Assembly: GCA_038321775.1 (NCBI GenBank)
Contig: JBBQFI010000013.1
Coordinates: forward strand, 1 to 64,000
Reading direction: 5' to 3'
DNA: 64,000 bases
From: JBBQFI01 sp038321775
GTDB taxonomy: Bacteria; Verrucomicrobiota; Verrucomicrobiia; Chthoniobacterales; UBA10450
Shown here: positions 1 to 7,694 of the stretch, in pieces
Layout of the letters: each line of letters starts with the position of its first letter
Numbering within the stretch: position 1 is the first letter of the stretch
Translations under genes and position numbers: made by a program
The notes under the pieces: generated by a model
The model's database searches: none
Told to the model about the DNA's origin: nothing
Seen by the model: only the letters and a program-made list of their open reading frames with translations

Positions 1-348
1 TTCACGACAGACGGCGAGTCCCGTCGGGCGATCGGCTCGGTCCTGGGCACCTTCACTTTCCGTTACCCAATTCCTTGCACGCGCTTTGCGCCCTACGTCT
101 TCGGTGGTGGAGGAGGAATTTTCGGCGGCGGCGTCTCCAGCAAGGCGGTAATTGATCCCACAACCGGCGACGCCTTCCGTCAAGACGTCCGAGCTAGTAA
201 TTCGAAGCTCGTTGGCAGTTTCGGAGGGGGCATTGAAGTGCGGATAACACCGCATATCGGTATCATTAACGACGTCAGTTGGAATGTCATTGATGGCACG
301 CACAACAACTTCGGGATGGCCCGGGCCGGTGTGAATTTCGCGTTTTAA
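1..348 (+). CDS. Outer-membrane beta-barrel protein, C-terminal part (5' truncated by window edge)
   Basis: The frame is open from the first base and stops with TAA, giving 115 residues. It alternates hydrophobic and polar residues, has glycine-rich turns (FGGGGGIFGGG), and ends in GVNFAF. A terminal Phe on an amphipathic strand is the usual signature of a Bam-inserted barrel, so this is the end of an OmpA/OmpW-like barrel in the outer membrane. The start lies outside the window and the exact family cannot be named. Confidence 0.7.
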   Translation, partial: FTTDGESRRAIGSVLGTFTFRYPIPCTRFAPYVFGGGGGIFGGGVSSKAVIDPTTGDAFRQDVRASNSKLVGSFGGGIEVRITPHIGIINDVSWNVIDGTHNNFGMARAGVNFAF

Positions 349-720
349 ATCGCAGACGCTTCTTCAAACGGCGGAGACGCTACAAGCTGCCTTCGGCTTA
401 GAGAGAGAGGCATTTCGATTCGTTAGGGCCTAATGAATAGTTTCTCTGGAGCCTAGGGCGTCCGTTCCCATTTTGTGAGATTCGAGATAAAACCACACGG
501 TTGTCGGGTCGCGGGGCTTCAAGGAAACAGAAAAACCAAGGCGGGGAGGCCTACTCCCTATGCAAGCCGCCGGTGAAAGGCCGTGCTGACGGCACGTTTG
601 TTCCGGCCCATTATCAAACGAATCCTGACAACGATCCCTACAACAGTTGGTCAACCAAAGGCAACGTCACTTCCATCGACTTTAAAGTCTTGGGTTCAAT
701 TTATTGTGATTGATCTCTGC
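349..720. other. Gene-poor stretch containing one gene relic and one TCGTTAGG site
   Basis: Between the barrel gene and the convergent Ser/Pro-rich gene there is no convincing intact gene. It holds the relic at 441-713 and one TCGTTAGG motif at 420-427. Confidence 0.5.
441..713 (+). pseudogene. Relic of a small secreted 'DGT-V-PH-TNPD' family protein
   Basis: The frame, open after a TAG at 438, encodes VKGRADGTFVPAHYQTNPD followed by a segment with NSWSTKGNV. This resembles the common motif of small secreted bacterial proteins of the form V-G-Y-x-R-x-DGTYV-PH-RT-PD, followed by an N/S-rich stretch and GN-NP-TG. No ATG precedes it, only a TTG at 501. The residues after GNV depart from the family pattern. 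I read it as a decayed copy; a short functional peptide starting at TTG cannot be excluded. Confidence 0.4.
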
Positions 721-1362
721 TTACTGAGGCTGTTTCTTCGCCTTAGCTTCCCCTTTGTCAGCGTGGTCGCCTTCTTTCGCGGCTTCTTCCTCACTAATAT
801 ACTTACCTTTCTTAGTCTTGCCGTACCAGCGGGACCCTTCCTTATGATAAACGTGCGTTTCAGTATTCACCCACACTTGGCCGTTGCCGCCGCCTGAAGC
901 GGCAGTCGTGTTAGCAGTCGGATTATTAGACGTGTTGGTTTTGGGTGAAGTGGTCGCTTCTGTTGGGCTGTTTGCTGGTGCGGGTTTTTTCTTAAAAAAG
1001 GAGCCGAGTATGGAAGTCCCAGGAGTTGCTGTTGCTGTGCCCGTGGGCGTAGTGGAAGGAGCAGGCGTAACCGCCTCCTTCTTCTTGTGGCTGCGATGAG
1101 TTGTAGGTGAAGCCGATGCGTCCGCAGCCGTGGGCGAGGGAGAAGCTTCAGCAGCCGTTTTCTTATGACTTCGATGCTTTGCCGGCGATTCGGATGGAGA
1201 CGCGCTGCTATCAGGCGAAGGCGACGACGAAGCCTCTTTTTTCTTGTGGCTACGATGCTTTACTGGAGAAGCCGAGGCGGCCGGTGATGGCGATTGACCA
1301 GATGCGAAGAAAGCTCCAGCTATGACGACAACGCTGATTAACAACAGTTCTTTAAGACGCAT
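721..1362 (-). CDS. Secreted Ser/Pro/Ala-rich protein with three HRSHKK repeats
   Basis: The product is 213 aa from the chosen ATG at 1362; an in-frame ATG at 1389 would add nine residues before the signal peptide. Residues 1-22 form a signal peptide (MRLKELLLIS then a hydrophobic core). A low-complexity S/P/A/T-rich region follows, with basic HRSHKK blocks near residues 36, 63 and 89. A folded-looking C-terminal segment (about 162-200, QVWVNTETHVYHKEGSRWYG) precedes an acidic/basic tail. That segment resembles a short repeat domain seen in other secreted bacterial proteins, but its function is unknown. The protein is probably periplasmic or cell-envelope associated. Confidence 0.75.
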   Translation of the reverse strand: MRLKELLLISVVVIAGAFFASGQSPSPAASASPVKHRSHKKKEASSSPSPDSSASPSESPAKHRSHKKTAAEASPSPTAADASASPTTHRSHKKKEAVTPAPSTTPTGTATATPGTSILGSFFKKKPAPANSPTEATTSPKTNTSNNPTANTTAASGGGNGQVWVNTETHVYHKEGSRWYGKTKKGKYISEEEAAKEGDHADKGEAKAKKQPQ

Positions 1363-1421
1363 AGGACGGAAACCTAGTGAGCCAGGCACGAAACGTCAAT
1401 GAATTTGTAGATTCGCGTGGG

Positions 1422-1556
1422 TTGGTTTTTCTTTCGCAACGAGATGGCAGCGAGCTGCGCGTATTTGATCGTGAGGGCGAATTAATCCAGACGCGGTGTT
1501 TCCAATCGACGATCCTTATGCCAGGTGCCGTCGGCGGGTTGGCCAGCCCAAGCTAA
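1422..1556 (+). pseudogene. C-terminal fragment of the MDTYEL-type small protein family
   Basis: The frame reads LVFLSQRDGSELRVFDREGE, continues with LIQTRCFQSTILMPGAVGGL, and stops at TAA 1554-1556. It matches the last ~43 residues of the intact 81-aa gene at 5006-5251 almost residue for residue. The 5' half is missing and there is no start codon. It is a truncated duplicate, supported by direct comparison within the window. Confidence 0.7.
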
Positions 1557-1602
1557 GACCGGTCTCTTGAAAACACGAACCCAATTCGTTCGATGCTTCT
1601 AC

Positions 1603-2052
1603 TTATTCACGTTTTTCGGTGCGTGCCTTCACGCGATCAAGAAAATCCTGAGTTGTGATGAAGAGGGCTTTTTCTTGTGCACGGTAAACCGCTACCCGCG
1701 AACGACGATTCTCGCTCCGCCACTCTAGCACCCCCGGCGCTATCGATTTTGCCGAAAATGTCCATTTGTGCCCGCCTTCGTTGGCAGACAGGAATGTTAT
1801 GATTTCCTCCGCAGAAATCTCCGAACGATCTTTTTTCGAATAGCCTTCCCCTTGGCTGATTCCGCCTTCGAACTTCACCACGATAATCATGTCCGCCACG
1901 GCGTAGGGCAAGCTTTTCACTGGCCCATCCATTTCGGCGGCGAGGACAGGTTTTCCGTACTTTTGCTCAATCTCCGCTTCGGTATCTTCTAAATGCGCAA
2001 TCGCGGGCACAATCGGCAGAGAAACAAAAAGAAAATATGCCGCTAGGCGCAT
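1603..2052 (-). CDS. Small secreted protein of unknown function
   Basis: The 149-aa product starts with a clear signal peptide (MRLAAYFLFVSLPIVPAIAH, cleavage near residue 20). The mature part is mixed alpha/beta with EIEQKYGKPVLAAEMDG near the start and ALFITTQDFLDRVKARTEKR at the end. No catalytic motif is visible. A decayed copy of its C-terminus lies at 16711-16810 on the other strand, so this is a locally multiplied family. The protein is expected to be periplasmic or secreted. Confidence 0.75.
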   Translation of the reverse strand: MRLAAYFLFVSLPIVPAIAHLEDTEAEIEQKYGKPVLAAEMDGPVKSLPYAVADMIIVVKFEGGISQGEGYSKKDRSEISAEEIITFLSANEGGHKWTFSAKSIAPGVLEWRSENRRSRVAVYRAQEKALFITTQDFLDRVKARTEKRE

Positions 2053-2175
2053 CTCTATACGATAACGGGCCTGTCAATCCCAACGAGGCGCCAAGTAGCG
2101 ACCTGATTTGAAAACTGCAGAGGCGTGTACATTTGCCGTTTTGCTTTCACAGATTCAACGCGGCAGACTAGCGGC

Positions 2176-2409
2176 ATGACACCAGTCGAAACAGCGAGGC
2201 TCGCACTGGCGGAACTTGCTACGGACGAGTCGCTGGCAACGCGCGTGGACAACGCATTGAAACATCTGAGACCCCTTAGATCGGCGCCCGGCTTCGACGC
2301 GACAACCATTGAAACAATCAATGACGCGTGCGACACAAAGTGCGACGCAGCGGAGCGCGCAGAAAGCGTTGCATTGGCGATCGAGGTAATCTTTCGGATG
2401 TGCGATTAA
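2176..2409 (+). CDS. Small hypothetical alpha-helical protein
   Basis: The ATG at 2176 opens 77 residues (MTPVETARLALAELATDES to IEVIFRMCD) predicted to be helical and rich in Ala, Leu, Asp and Glu. An upstream in-frame start at 2125 would add 17 unlikely residues. No family was recognised. It stands alone on the plus strand between two minus-strand genes. Its balanced composition supports coding, but antisense frames are also open here. Confidence 0.45.
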   Translation: MTPVETARLALAELATDESLATRVDNALKHLRPLRSAPGFDATTIETINDACDTKCDAAERAESVALAIEVIFRMCD

Positions 2410-2456
2410 GTCGGAGCCTGCCAAGCAAATTCGTTGTCACTGATTTTTTCAAATCG

Positions 2457-2813
2457 TCAATCGGCCTTCCTTTGCCGCGTTATCAAAAGGTACGTGAAGC
2501 CAGACTCTATCATTACGAGCATGCGAAACTGTTTGAACGTAATGTTTTCGCGAGCGTGATATGCTACCCATATCAGCGCCAGTATTAATTGGCGAAAGTG
2601 GCCCAGCACGGCGGCGTTTTCTGGCGTTAATTTATCTTCATCATAGGAGACTCTGAGTTGTTGCAACAAAGCTCGGCATTGGGCGATCTTGAGCCGCAAA
2701 TCCTCTTGATCTCTACTGGGCGCTAGGTCCTCAATAGCACTTCCGATTTCGCTGCAAAATCGATCGCTAGCCAACATCATCTCAAACAGAGTTTCCGCGT
2801 CACTATCCATCAC
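2457..2813 (-). CDS. Hypothetical protein, mostly helical, with a hydrophobic C-terminal segment
   Basis: The 118-aa product overlaps the stop of the upstream zinc-finger gene through ATGA, suggesting translational coupling. The N-terminus is acidic (MMDSDAETLFEMML), the middle is helical (CRALLQQLRVSYDEDKL), and a hydrophobic stretch around HFRQLILALIWVAYHA could insert in or contact the membrane. No homologous family was recognised. Confidence 0.6.
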   Translation of the reverse strand: MMDSDAETLFEMMLASDRFCSEIGSAIEDLAPSRDQEDLRLKIAQCRALLQQLRVSYDEDKLTPENAAVLGHFRQLILALIWVAYHARENITFKQFRMLVMIESGFTYLLITRQRKAD

Positions 2814-3205
2814 TCTTCAATGCCCCCTCCGGGATTCTCCTTCTTTCGTCTTGCTCGATAATTATTTCTGCTCCAACGCAGAATCCGTTCTCGATTCTTG
2901 CGATAGTACTTCCTATAGTATTGGCGGTACCGCTCCAGATTCCGGTGATAACGCTTCGCTTTACATCGCAATATTGACTCTCGGTTTCTCTGATAGTGCC
3001 GCTTGCTATATATCGGCCACTGGTCGCGGTGTTCGACATAATACTGCTTTAGGTACGCGCGCGATTTCTCGCGATTGCGCATACGATAGGAGGCTTGGTA
3101 GCTCTTAGTGCACGGCTTGCAGTAACCAAGCCCCCCGTTGGCCTTGCGAGTGAATCGCGGGACCGGGCGTCGGTGCTTGCAACGTCCACAAACCTTGGTC
3201 TTCAT
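2810..3205 (-). CDS. Zinc-finger protein with Arg/Tyr-rich repetitive tail (phage/HNH-associated type)
   Basis: The 131-aa product is read from the ATG at 3205, just before MKTKVCGRC; an ATG ten residues upstream is possible. The N-terminus has a four-Cys knuckle: CGRC, then CKPC about 20 residues later, with F and G spacing typical of phage recombination-endonuclease-VII-like or HNH-adjacent zinc fingers. The rest is a highly basic run of R/Y/N-rich repeats (YRKYYRKNRERILRWSRNNY), likely nucleic-acid binding. No HNH catalytic motif is visible. The family is typical of prophages and islands. Confidence 0.65.
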   Translation of the reverse strand: MKTKVCGRCKHRRPVPRFTRKANGGLGYCKPCTKSYQASYRMRNREKSRAYLKQYYVEHRDQWPIYSKRHYQRNRESILRCKAKRYHRNLERYRQYYRKYYRKNRERILRWSRNNYRARRKKENPGGGIEE

Positions 3206-3246
3206 TTCAAAGGCCGGCGGAGATGGTCGGCGCACTGCACACTCCG

Positions 3247-3492
3247 CTAAAGCGGCGGTTGTGACCGAGGTTGTTTATCGAGCTGCTCACCTTGATCCGC
3301 CGACCTCGTTGTGTTTTCAAGCTCGATAAAGGCCGTCAGTAGCTCATCAGCTTGTACGACGAATCGCTTGGCCTCGCCCTTGTGTGCATCCGCGGTATAA
3401 ATCGCCTTATCGTCCCGCGTGATTGCGGAAGTCATTCCCCAACTCCAACCGGATTTACTCAGCCGTTCTGCAATGATTTCCCAGTAATTCAT
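3247..3492 (-). CDS. Small conserved hypothetical protein (MNYWEIIAERLS type)
   Basis: The 81-aa product begins MNYWEIIAERLSKSGWSWG and has a KRFVVQADELLTAFIELE core. I recognise this as a small protein pattern found in many soil bacteria, without a known function. Conserved Trp residues and lack of a signal peptide suggest a cytosolic protein. It lies 54 bp before the next gene on the same strand (in the direction of transcription, downstream of the zinc-ribbon gene at 3529). Confidence 0.7.
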   Translation of the reverse strand: MNYWEIIAERLSKSGWSWGMTSAITRDDKAIYTADAHKGEAKRFVVQADELLTAFIELENTTRSADQGEQLDKQPRSQPPL

Positions 3493-3528
3493 CTAAATCG
3501 GTAAGGGGTTATTTATAGAGTAAAATAG

Positions 3529-3828
3529 CTAGAACTCCGAGCAGTTCTTCACGACTCGATGGATACATTGCGTGCTTACGCAAACGACTTTGCATTTCTC
3601 CTGCACGCATTCCGCGCCGCAGACTGGGCAGATTTCGACACTCATCGATCCTGAATATGGAATGTCTGGGCGCGGCTTGTGATCTTCGTGGAAAAGCACG
3701 TCATCCAATTGGCGCTTGTCCACCATCTCGCCGCACTCTTCGCATAAATAAAAGTGCGGCTTTCCCTCGGCGCTTAAGGAGTCAGAGCTTACTTTCGCCA
3801 CGGCCAAAGGTTCGCCCGGATGGGCCAT
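3529..3828 (-). CDS. Zinc-ribbon hypothetical protein
   Basis: The 99-aa product contains three Cys clusters: LCEECGEMVDKRQL near residue 28, ICPVCGAEC near 66, and further Cys pairs in the tail (CKVVCVSTQC, NCSEF). The spacing suggests two structural zinc sites. A His-rich segment (LFHEDHKPRPD) lies between them. No catalytic signature is visible; it could bind nucleic acid or another protein. Confidence 0.6.
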   Translation of the reverse strand: MAHPGEPLAVAKVSSDSLSAEGKPHFYLCEECGEMVDKRQLDDVLFHEDHKPRPDIPYSGSMSVEICPVCGAECVQEKCKVVCVSTQCIHRVVKNCSEF

Positions 3829-3840
3829 ACGACCGTCTAA

Positions 3841-4476
3841 CTATCTTAAAAAACGGGTGCGAGCGGAGTTGGAAAGGGGATCAGATCTGACCCTTTTGCT
3901 CTCTTTCGATAACCCGTTCGTGACAACCACGATTGCAAATCCGAGCGCAAGCAATAGGAGCGTACTCCCCGGTTCGGGCACCAACCCCTCTCCCTCGATT
4001 CCGAAGTATACAAAAGCTTCCGATCCGTCCGGAGTTCGTGCGCTCCAGATGCCATCCTGCTCTTGAAACCCTGCAATTGGATCGACGCCAATGAATATTT
4101 TCTCTATCAGCGAGTTGGGCTCGTTAGGATAATTATCGAAGTGGCCGCTGTAAAAGTTCCCGACCTTGGTACCTCCATAAGAAAAGAAAGGAAACACAGT
4201 TCCCGTAGGGTTTGGATCCAGGAAATACGCGACGAATGCCGCGAACCCCGGATCGCTAGCGGTGAAGGTCGCGCTTCCGGTGGATATCAACGTTGCGGTC
4301 GGATTCTGGATGGCCTGCAAAGGCGTCGCGCCGAGAGCCAAACCAAAAAGCAACGGACCCGTAGGCGCCGGCAAATCGAACGCGATCGGCTGATTGTACA
4401 GCGTGATCGTGTCGGCTCGAGCCGTTAGTGCACCGAAAACCAAGAATACAAAGAGAACTATCCTCGAAAGTTTCAT
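3841..4476 (-). CDS. PEP-CTERM sorting-domain protein with an unusual basic tail
   Basis: The 211-aa product starts after a good ribosome-binding site (GAGGAG upstream of ATG 4476). It has a signal peptide (MKLSRIVLFVFLVFGALTAR) and a beta-rich, glycine/aspartate-rich middle. The C-terminal sorting signal runs from residue ~166: VPEPGSTLLLLALGF, then a hydrophobic helix. PEP-CTERM proteins are normally processed by an exosortase (EpsH/XrtA type) and linked to exopolysaccharide. No exosortase is in this window. The chain continues about 24 residues past the helix (SKESKRVRSDPL and on), longer than usual. That tail is encoded across a TCAGATCTGA palindrome, so the original stop may have been lost. 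Confidence 0.85.
   Translation of the reverse strand: MKLSRIVLFVFLVFGALTARADTITLYNQPIAFDLPAPTGPLLFGLALGATPLQAIQNPTATLISTGSATFTASDPGFAAFVAYFLDPNPTGTVFPFFSYGGTKVGNFYSGHFDNYPNEPNSLIEKIFIGVDPIAGFQEQDGIWSARTPDGSEAFVYFGIEGEGLVPEPGSTLLLLALGFAIVVVTNGLSKESKRVRSDPLSNSARTRFLR
3875..3896. repeat. Imperfect palindrome around TCAGATCTGA
   Basis: A 10-bp perfect palindrome (TCAGATCTGA, 3881-3890) is flanked by G-rich and C/T-rich arms, forming an imperfect hairpin. It lies inside the 3' end of the PEP-CTERM gene and encodes part of its odd basic tail. It could be a REP-like insertion or a terminator-like structure now read through. Confidence 0.4.
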
Positions 4477-4740
4477 ATCATCTCCTCGCTGCCGATTAGG
4501 GTTTTAAAGGACATATTTTTCAGGAGCAAGGCAATTCCGGGAGTTTGAAGCTTTTTCTCCCAATCTTTTTTTAGAACTTCCTGTCGCCATTCTCGTAGTT
4601 AACAAATGAGGAGCTCACGACGAAACAACTGCCAACCAACACACAAACTCGCGTTGAAGTTCTAGTCGAGGTTGGATGAAACAATTCAGTAAGAAAAGAA
4701 CTCGACCTAATGTCTTCGGAATTGGTAAAACGCCTTTCCT

Positions 4741-4992
4741 GTGATCGACCCCAGTCACATCGAAGCGCGAAAACGCGAAGCAATTAAACAGGGCCGAGGC
4801 TACTGGAGCGCTGACCTCGACCTAAGCGGTGACCTGGATCGTTTCTATCAAGAATACGTTCTTCCTCTTCGCGAGTTGTCGCGGGAGGGCGCGCTCGGTC
4901 CGTTAAAGGAGACCGAAGGTCTCTCAAAGAGTGGGGTGCGTATCACATCCGTCCACATAAAAAGAGAAATAGACTTCTCAGATTCGGAGTAA
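4741..4992 (+). CDS. Small hypothetical protein, upstream member of a possible two-gene unit
   Basis: GTG at 4741 opens 83 residues (MIDPSHIEARKREAIKQGRG to HIKREIDFSDSE), charged and probably soluble. No family was recognised. The stop is 13 bp before the ATG of the MDTYEL-type gene, so the two may be co-transcribed. The GTG start and lack of a strong ribosome-binding site keep confidence moderate. Confidence 0.45.
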   Translation: MIDPSHIEARKREAIKQGRGYWSADLDLSGDLDRFYQEYVLPLRELSREGALGPLKETEGLSKSGVRITSVHIKREIDFSDSE

Positions 4993-5005
4993 ATGTGCTG
5001 CGAAC

Positions 5006-5251
5006 ATGGACACTTACGAGCTGCGAACCATTGACGGAGGCTTCGAATTGGTTGGCGGTAAACTGGAAACGCCTTTACTTTATCTCGAAGCAGAACCGGC
5101 TCCCGCAATTCATCTTGTGGGATTTCTTTCGCAACGAGACGGTAGCGAACTGCGCGTTTTTGATCGTGATGGGGGATTAATTCAGACGCGCTGCTTCCAA
5201 TCAACCATCATAATGCCTGGGGCGGTCGGTGGGCTAGCCGGGCCGAACTGA
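5006..5251 (+). CDS. Small hypothetical protein, intact founder of a locally duplicated family
   Basis: The 81-aa product starts MDTYELRTIDGGFELVGGKL and ends FQSTIIMPGAVGGLAGPN. It has no signal peptide and appears mainly beta-stranded. Two relics of the same family lie nearby: a C-terminal piece at 1422-1556 and an N-terminal-like piece at 10417-10548. Function is unknown. Repeated copies in a decaying region suggest a mobile or phage-linked small gene. Confidence 0.65.
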   Translation: MDTYELRTIDGGFELVGGKLETPLLYLEAEPAPAIHLVGFLSQRDGSELRVFDRDGGLIQTRCFQSTIIMPGAVGGLAGPN

Positions 5252-5313
5252 GACGGATAGCCGTTGGAGGGGACAGCCGTGGCTAAATCGCATGGTTAGA
5301 CCTCATGCCTCAA

Positions 5314-5837
5314 CTAGCGCACTAGCAGGTCCAGTTGGCGCACATCGAGACCGGCCTCGCGATAGTAATTCCGAGTTAGGTCCAGAGCGGTGAATCCATC
5401 CTCGAAGGCAGTAAAGCCACCGTTTACTGGCTTGTCCAGATAGATGAGGCCGCCCTCGACTATGAAAAGGATCAGCGCTGCCTCTGGTGAGTCGTCGGTG
5501 ATGACAAGTGTGTGAGCCTCGCCGGCGGGTTCGTAGATAATGTTCCGGGCTTTGCAATCCAGTCATGTTCCAGGTATCGCCAGTGACCACGCATGGTGTA
5601 GCCGCGCACAGTACCAACGTGATAGTGAGTGCCCAGCTTAGCGCCGGGGAGACCCTTCAGAACGACGCTGAATCCTCCAGACGTGACGTTAAAGCAGCAC
5701 GGCTGAAACCATACGCCTTCCGCATAAGGAACCCAGAGGCGGTCGTCCTCCACGTTGATGTTGGCAATGAAGTGTTCGCGGCTCCGTTGATTCGGCTCAA
5801 GGCCGTCGGTGAAACTGCTAAAGGAATTGATCGGCAT
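5314..5837 (-). pseudogene. ChrR-like / 2,4'-dihydroxyacetophenone dioxygenase-type cupin, broken by a frameshift
   Basis: A strong ribosome-binding site (AAGGAGG) precedes ATG 5837. The first frame reads MPINSFSSFTDGLEPNQRS through a cupin core (LPGAKLGTHYHVGTVRGYTM, with its metal-binding His residues) to HDWIAKPG. After about 5540 the family sequence continues in another frame (IIYEPAGEAHTLVITDDSPE, then GGLIYLDKP, ending QLDLLVR) to TAG at 5314-5316. One base appears missing at the PGT-to-IIYEP junction. Restored, the protein would be about 174 aa, the usual length of this single-domain cupin dioxygenase family. It is either a recent pseudogene or a sequencing/assembly indel. Confidence 0.8.
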
Positions 5838-5981
5838 GTGTTCCTCCTTTTTTTGTGAGTCAACAATTGAACGCCAGTATCCGTTTGGGACAACTGTCGT
5901 TGCTCCAAACAACTATCATAATCACAAAGTAAGAGCTCTATATGAATGCGTTTATCATACGCTCGTCCAAGACGATGTGCT

Positions 5982-6287
5982 ATGAAGGTCCAAACGGCTC
6001 AGAAGCCTCTTAAATACGAGGGCGATGCCCTACGAGATTCGGGTTGTTCGGTCAGAAAAAAGAGAGTAGCGCTCAAATCGACGTCTTTGCTGATTCTCGT
6101 TTTGGGCTTCAGTCTCGGTGGATGTGCCGATGAAGAGGATCGTCTCTATAATCGCGGTTATCCCGCTTACCGATCGTCACGTTATGAAGAGGAGGACCAA
6201 GGTCGGTATGATCGTCCCAATTACGGCGAAGGCAGTCGGTGTTATGAGGACGAAGATGAGTACGAGGACCCGATAGGACCCGAATAA
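5982..6287 (+). CDS. Lipoprotein with acidic/Tyr-rich mature part
   Basis: The 101-aa product starts at ATG 5982; an alternative at 5946 adds 12 residues. A basic N-region (KKRVALK) precedes a hydrophobic core and lipobox (LILVLGFSLGGC, Cys lipidated, next residues ADEED). The mature part is rich in D, E, Y and R (RYEEEDQGRYDRPNYGEGSR). It is probably an envelope lipoprotein. No family function was recognised. Confidence 0.65.
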   Translation: MKVQTAQKPLKYEGDALRDSGCSVRKKRVALKSTSLLILVLGFSLGGCADEEDRLYNRGYPAYRSSRYEEEDQGRYDRPNYGEGSRCYEDEDEYEDPIGPE

Positions 6288-7043
6288 GATCAGCCATCGC
6301 TGCAATGGCGAGCGGGGATTGCAATGGCCGTAATTTTATGAAACGGAGCGAGGTACGCTTGCCAGGGCTTAGCTGCATTACCTGTCTTTGGCGATGGAAT
6401 TGATGCGTCTTCTCAATCCCTACGAGACGCTCTAGCTCTTGTTTTCGAGCGTAACTGGTTGCAACACCGCGAACTTTATCCGCCGGTTTGTACGCTCACT
6501 GTGCTTTTTCATAGTGAAAGCCACTCCACTTGGCACTCACGAGAGCTCAAATTACACACACCTTCTCGGAGATAGGCCGAGCTAATCAAATTTGATCGGA
6601 AGACATAGTTTCTATCAACTAAATATATCTTTCGCAATTCGCGGAGCCGACACTGTTCTGAGTGAGAGATCTAAGCGTTCGCCGCCCATAATATCCTGCA
6701 ACCGTCGTCAGAGAAGAAGATGTTTCAAGCTTTCCATTCCAGCCTTTCGTCACGCACCAACCCGCATCGGTGCATCAGTTTCAATGCCGCGATGCACTTT
6801 ACGGTAAGCACTGCTTTCCACTCGTCACGGTTCATGCTGTTATGAGCAGTAGCCTCTTCGTCGAACGCGAGCGAGCGCCTCTTCTTCGATCTCGTTAATG
6901 GGAGTAGCGGATCCCGCTGATCTATGCGGACAACCGCGAATCGTCCGTATGCTCAGCTTTCCCTGTTGACGCCACTTGTAATTCGCGCGGTCGCTGATCC
7001 TGTGTCTCGTTAGATGTAGTTAGCCTTACCCCGTGATCTACAC
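6288..7043. other. 756-bp stretch without a recognisable gene
   Basis: Only short frames without good starts are open. One frame around 6365-6580 encodes a plausible-looking run (SLRDALALVFERNWLQHREL) but has no start codon, so it may be a relic. No RNA gene or terminator was identified. Confidence 0.4.
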
Positions 7044-7394
7044 ATGAAGGTTCAGATAATTGCTATCGTATTCATTGCGCTCTCGATCTCGAGTTGTGCG
7101 ACTTCCACTGCGATCGAACGGTATTCTGAGAGTTCCTCGCGTTTCCGCTCGGGCCCCGTTCTTATGAGTTATCACTATCCAGATAGTGATTTATATAGGG
7201 TCTACGAGCAGGCTGCGACAGGTTTCGTATCCATCTCGTCGCTGCGGGACGAGGTCGAGGATCGCGCAGAGAAATTTTGCACCCGCCAAGGCAAACGCAT
7301 GGTTCTTCTCGGCGAGAGGATTTCCCAGCCACCGTACATTCTCGGCAATTTCCCACGTATCGAAATTGTGTTTGCAGCCGTGGACAAACCGTAA
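7044..7394 (+). CDS. Lipoprotein of unknown function
   Basis: The 116-aa product has a lipoprotein signal (MKVQIIAIVFIALSISSC, lipidated Cys at 18). The mature domain contains YRVYEQAATGFVSISSLRDE, a helix with AEKFCTRQGKRMVLLGE, and a final beta strand RIEIVFAAVDKP. The AEKFC-x4-GK-MV pattern also occurs in the lipoprotein at 16965-17303 (ANAFCAKKGLVMVPI), so the two are distant relatives. It probably sits in the outer or inner membrane facing the periplasm. Confidence 0.75.
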   Translation: MKVQIIAIVFIALSISSCATSTAIERYSESSSRFRSGPVLMSYHYPDSDLYRVYEQAATGFVSISSLRDEVEDRAEKFCTRQGKRMVLLGERISQPPYILGNFPRIEIVFAAVDKP

Positions 7395-7407
7395 CACCTA
7401 ACCAGGC

Positions 7408-7415
7408 GATGCAGC
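7408..7415. repeat. Left target-site duplication of the IS1595-family element (GATGCAGC)
   Basis: GATGCAGC at 7408-7415 immediately precedes the left inverted repeat. It is identical to 9427-9434 right after the right repeat. Eight bp is the duplication length known for the IS1595 family. Confidence 0.85.
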
Positions 7416-7440
7416 GGTAATAATATCGCAGACTGACCGT
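7416..7440. repeat. Left terminal inverted repeat of the IS1595-family element
   Basis: It begins GGTAATAATAT and ends GACCGT, pairing with 9402-9426 in inverted orientation (20 of 25 identical). Confidence 0.8.
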
Positions 7441-7482
7441 AAGTGTGCTCTATTACGAGGCCGTGACAGGGCGGTCAACAGC

Positions 7483-7653
7483 TTAGGTCGAGCGGTGGGT
7501 TGCTGCGCGCGATTCCTTCGCTCTAACTGCTGGCGTAGGTGTTTTCGCAACTCTCCTAACGAGCGATTCAAAACGCTTGGCAGCACTAGCTCCTTCGCGG
7601 GCATCGCGCGCCAGTCTTTCAAGCGTTTCTTCGCGTGTCTCAGTTGTTTTCAT
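7483..7653 (-). CDS. 56-aa basic helical protein inside the IS (probable passenger)
   Basis: ATG at 7653 opens MKTTETREETLERLARDARE, then GASAAKRFESLVRRVAKTPT, and ends with TAA at 7483-7485. It is charged, helical and without a membrane segment. The pattern resembles small unannotated proteins I associate with Verrucomicrobia, but no function is known. It is downstream of the 212-aa membrane protein on the same strand and lies wholly between the inverted repeats. A TCGTTAGG site falls within it (7555-7562, minus-strand reading). Confidence 0.55.
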   Translation of the reverse strand: MKTTETREETLERLARDAREGASAAKRFESLVRRVAKTPTPAVRAKESRAATHRST

Positions 7654-7694
7654 GGTTCACTGGCACCGACTGTTATCTGCATCATCGTTCTCCT

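Noticed and set aside
447..458. A 12-bp match to the end of tRNA-Ala (TGGAGCCTAGGG) as an island attachment site
   Set aside because: The match is in inverted orientation relative to the tRNA, so it cannot be a simple att direct repeat. No further similarity extends it.
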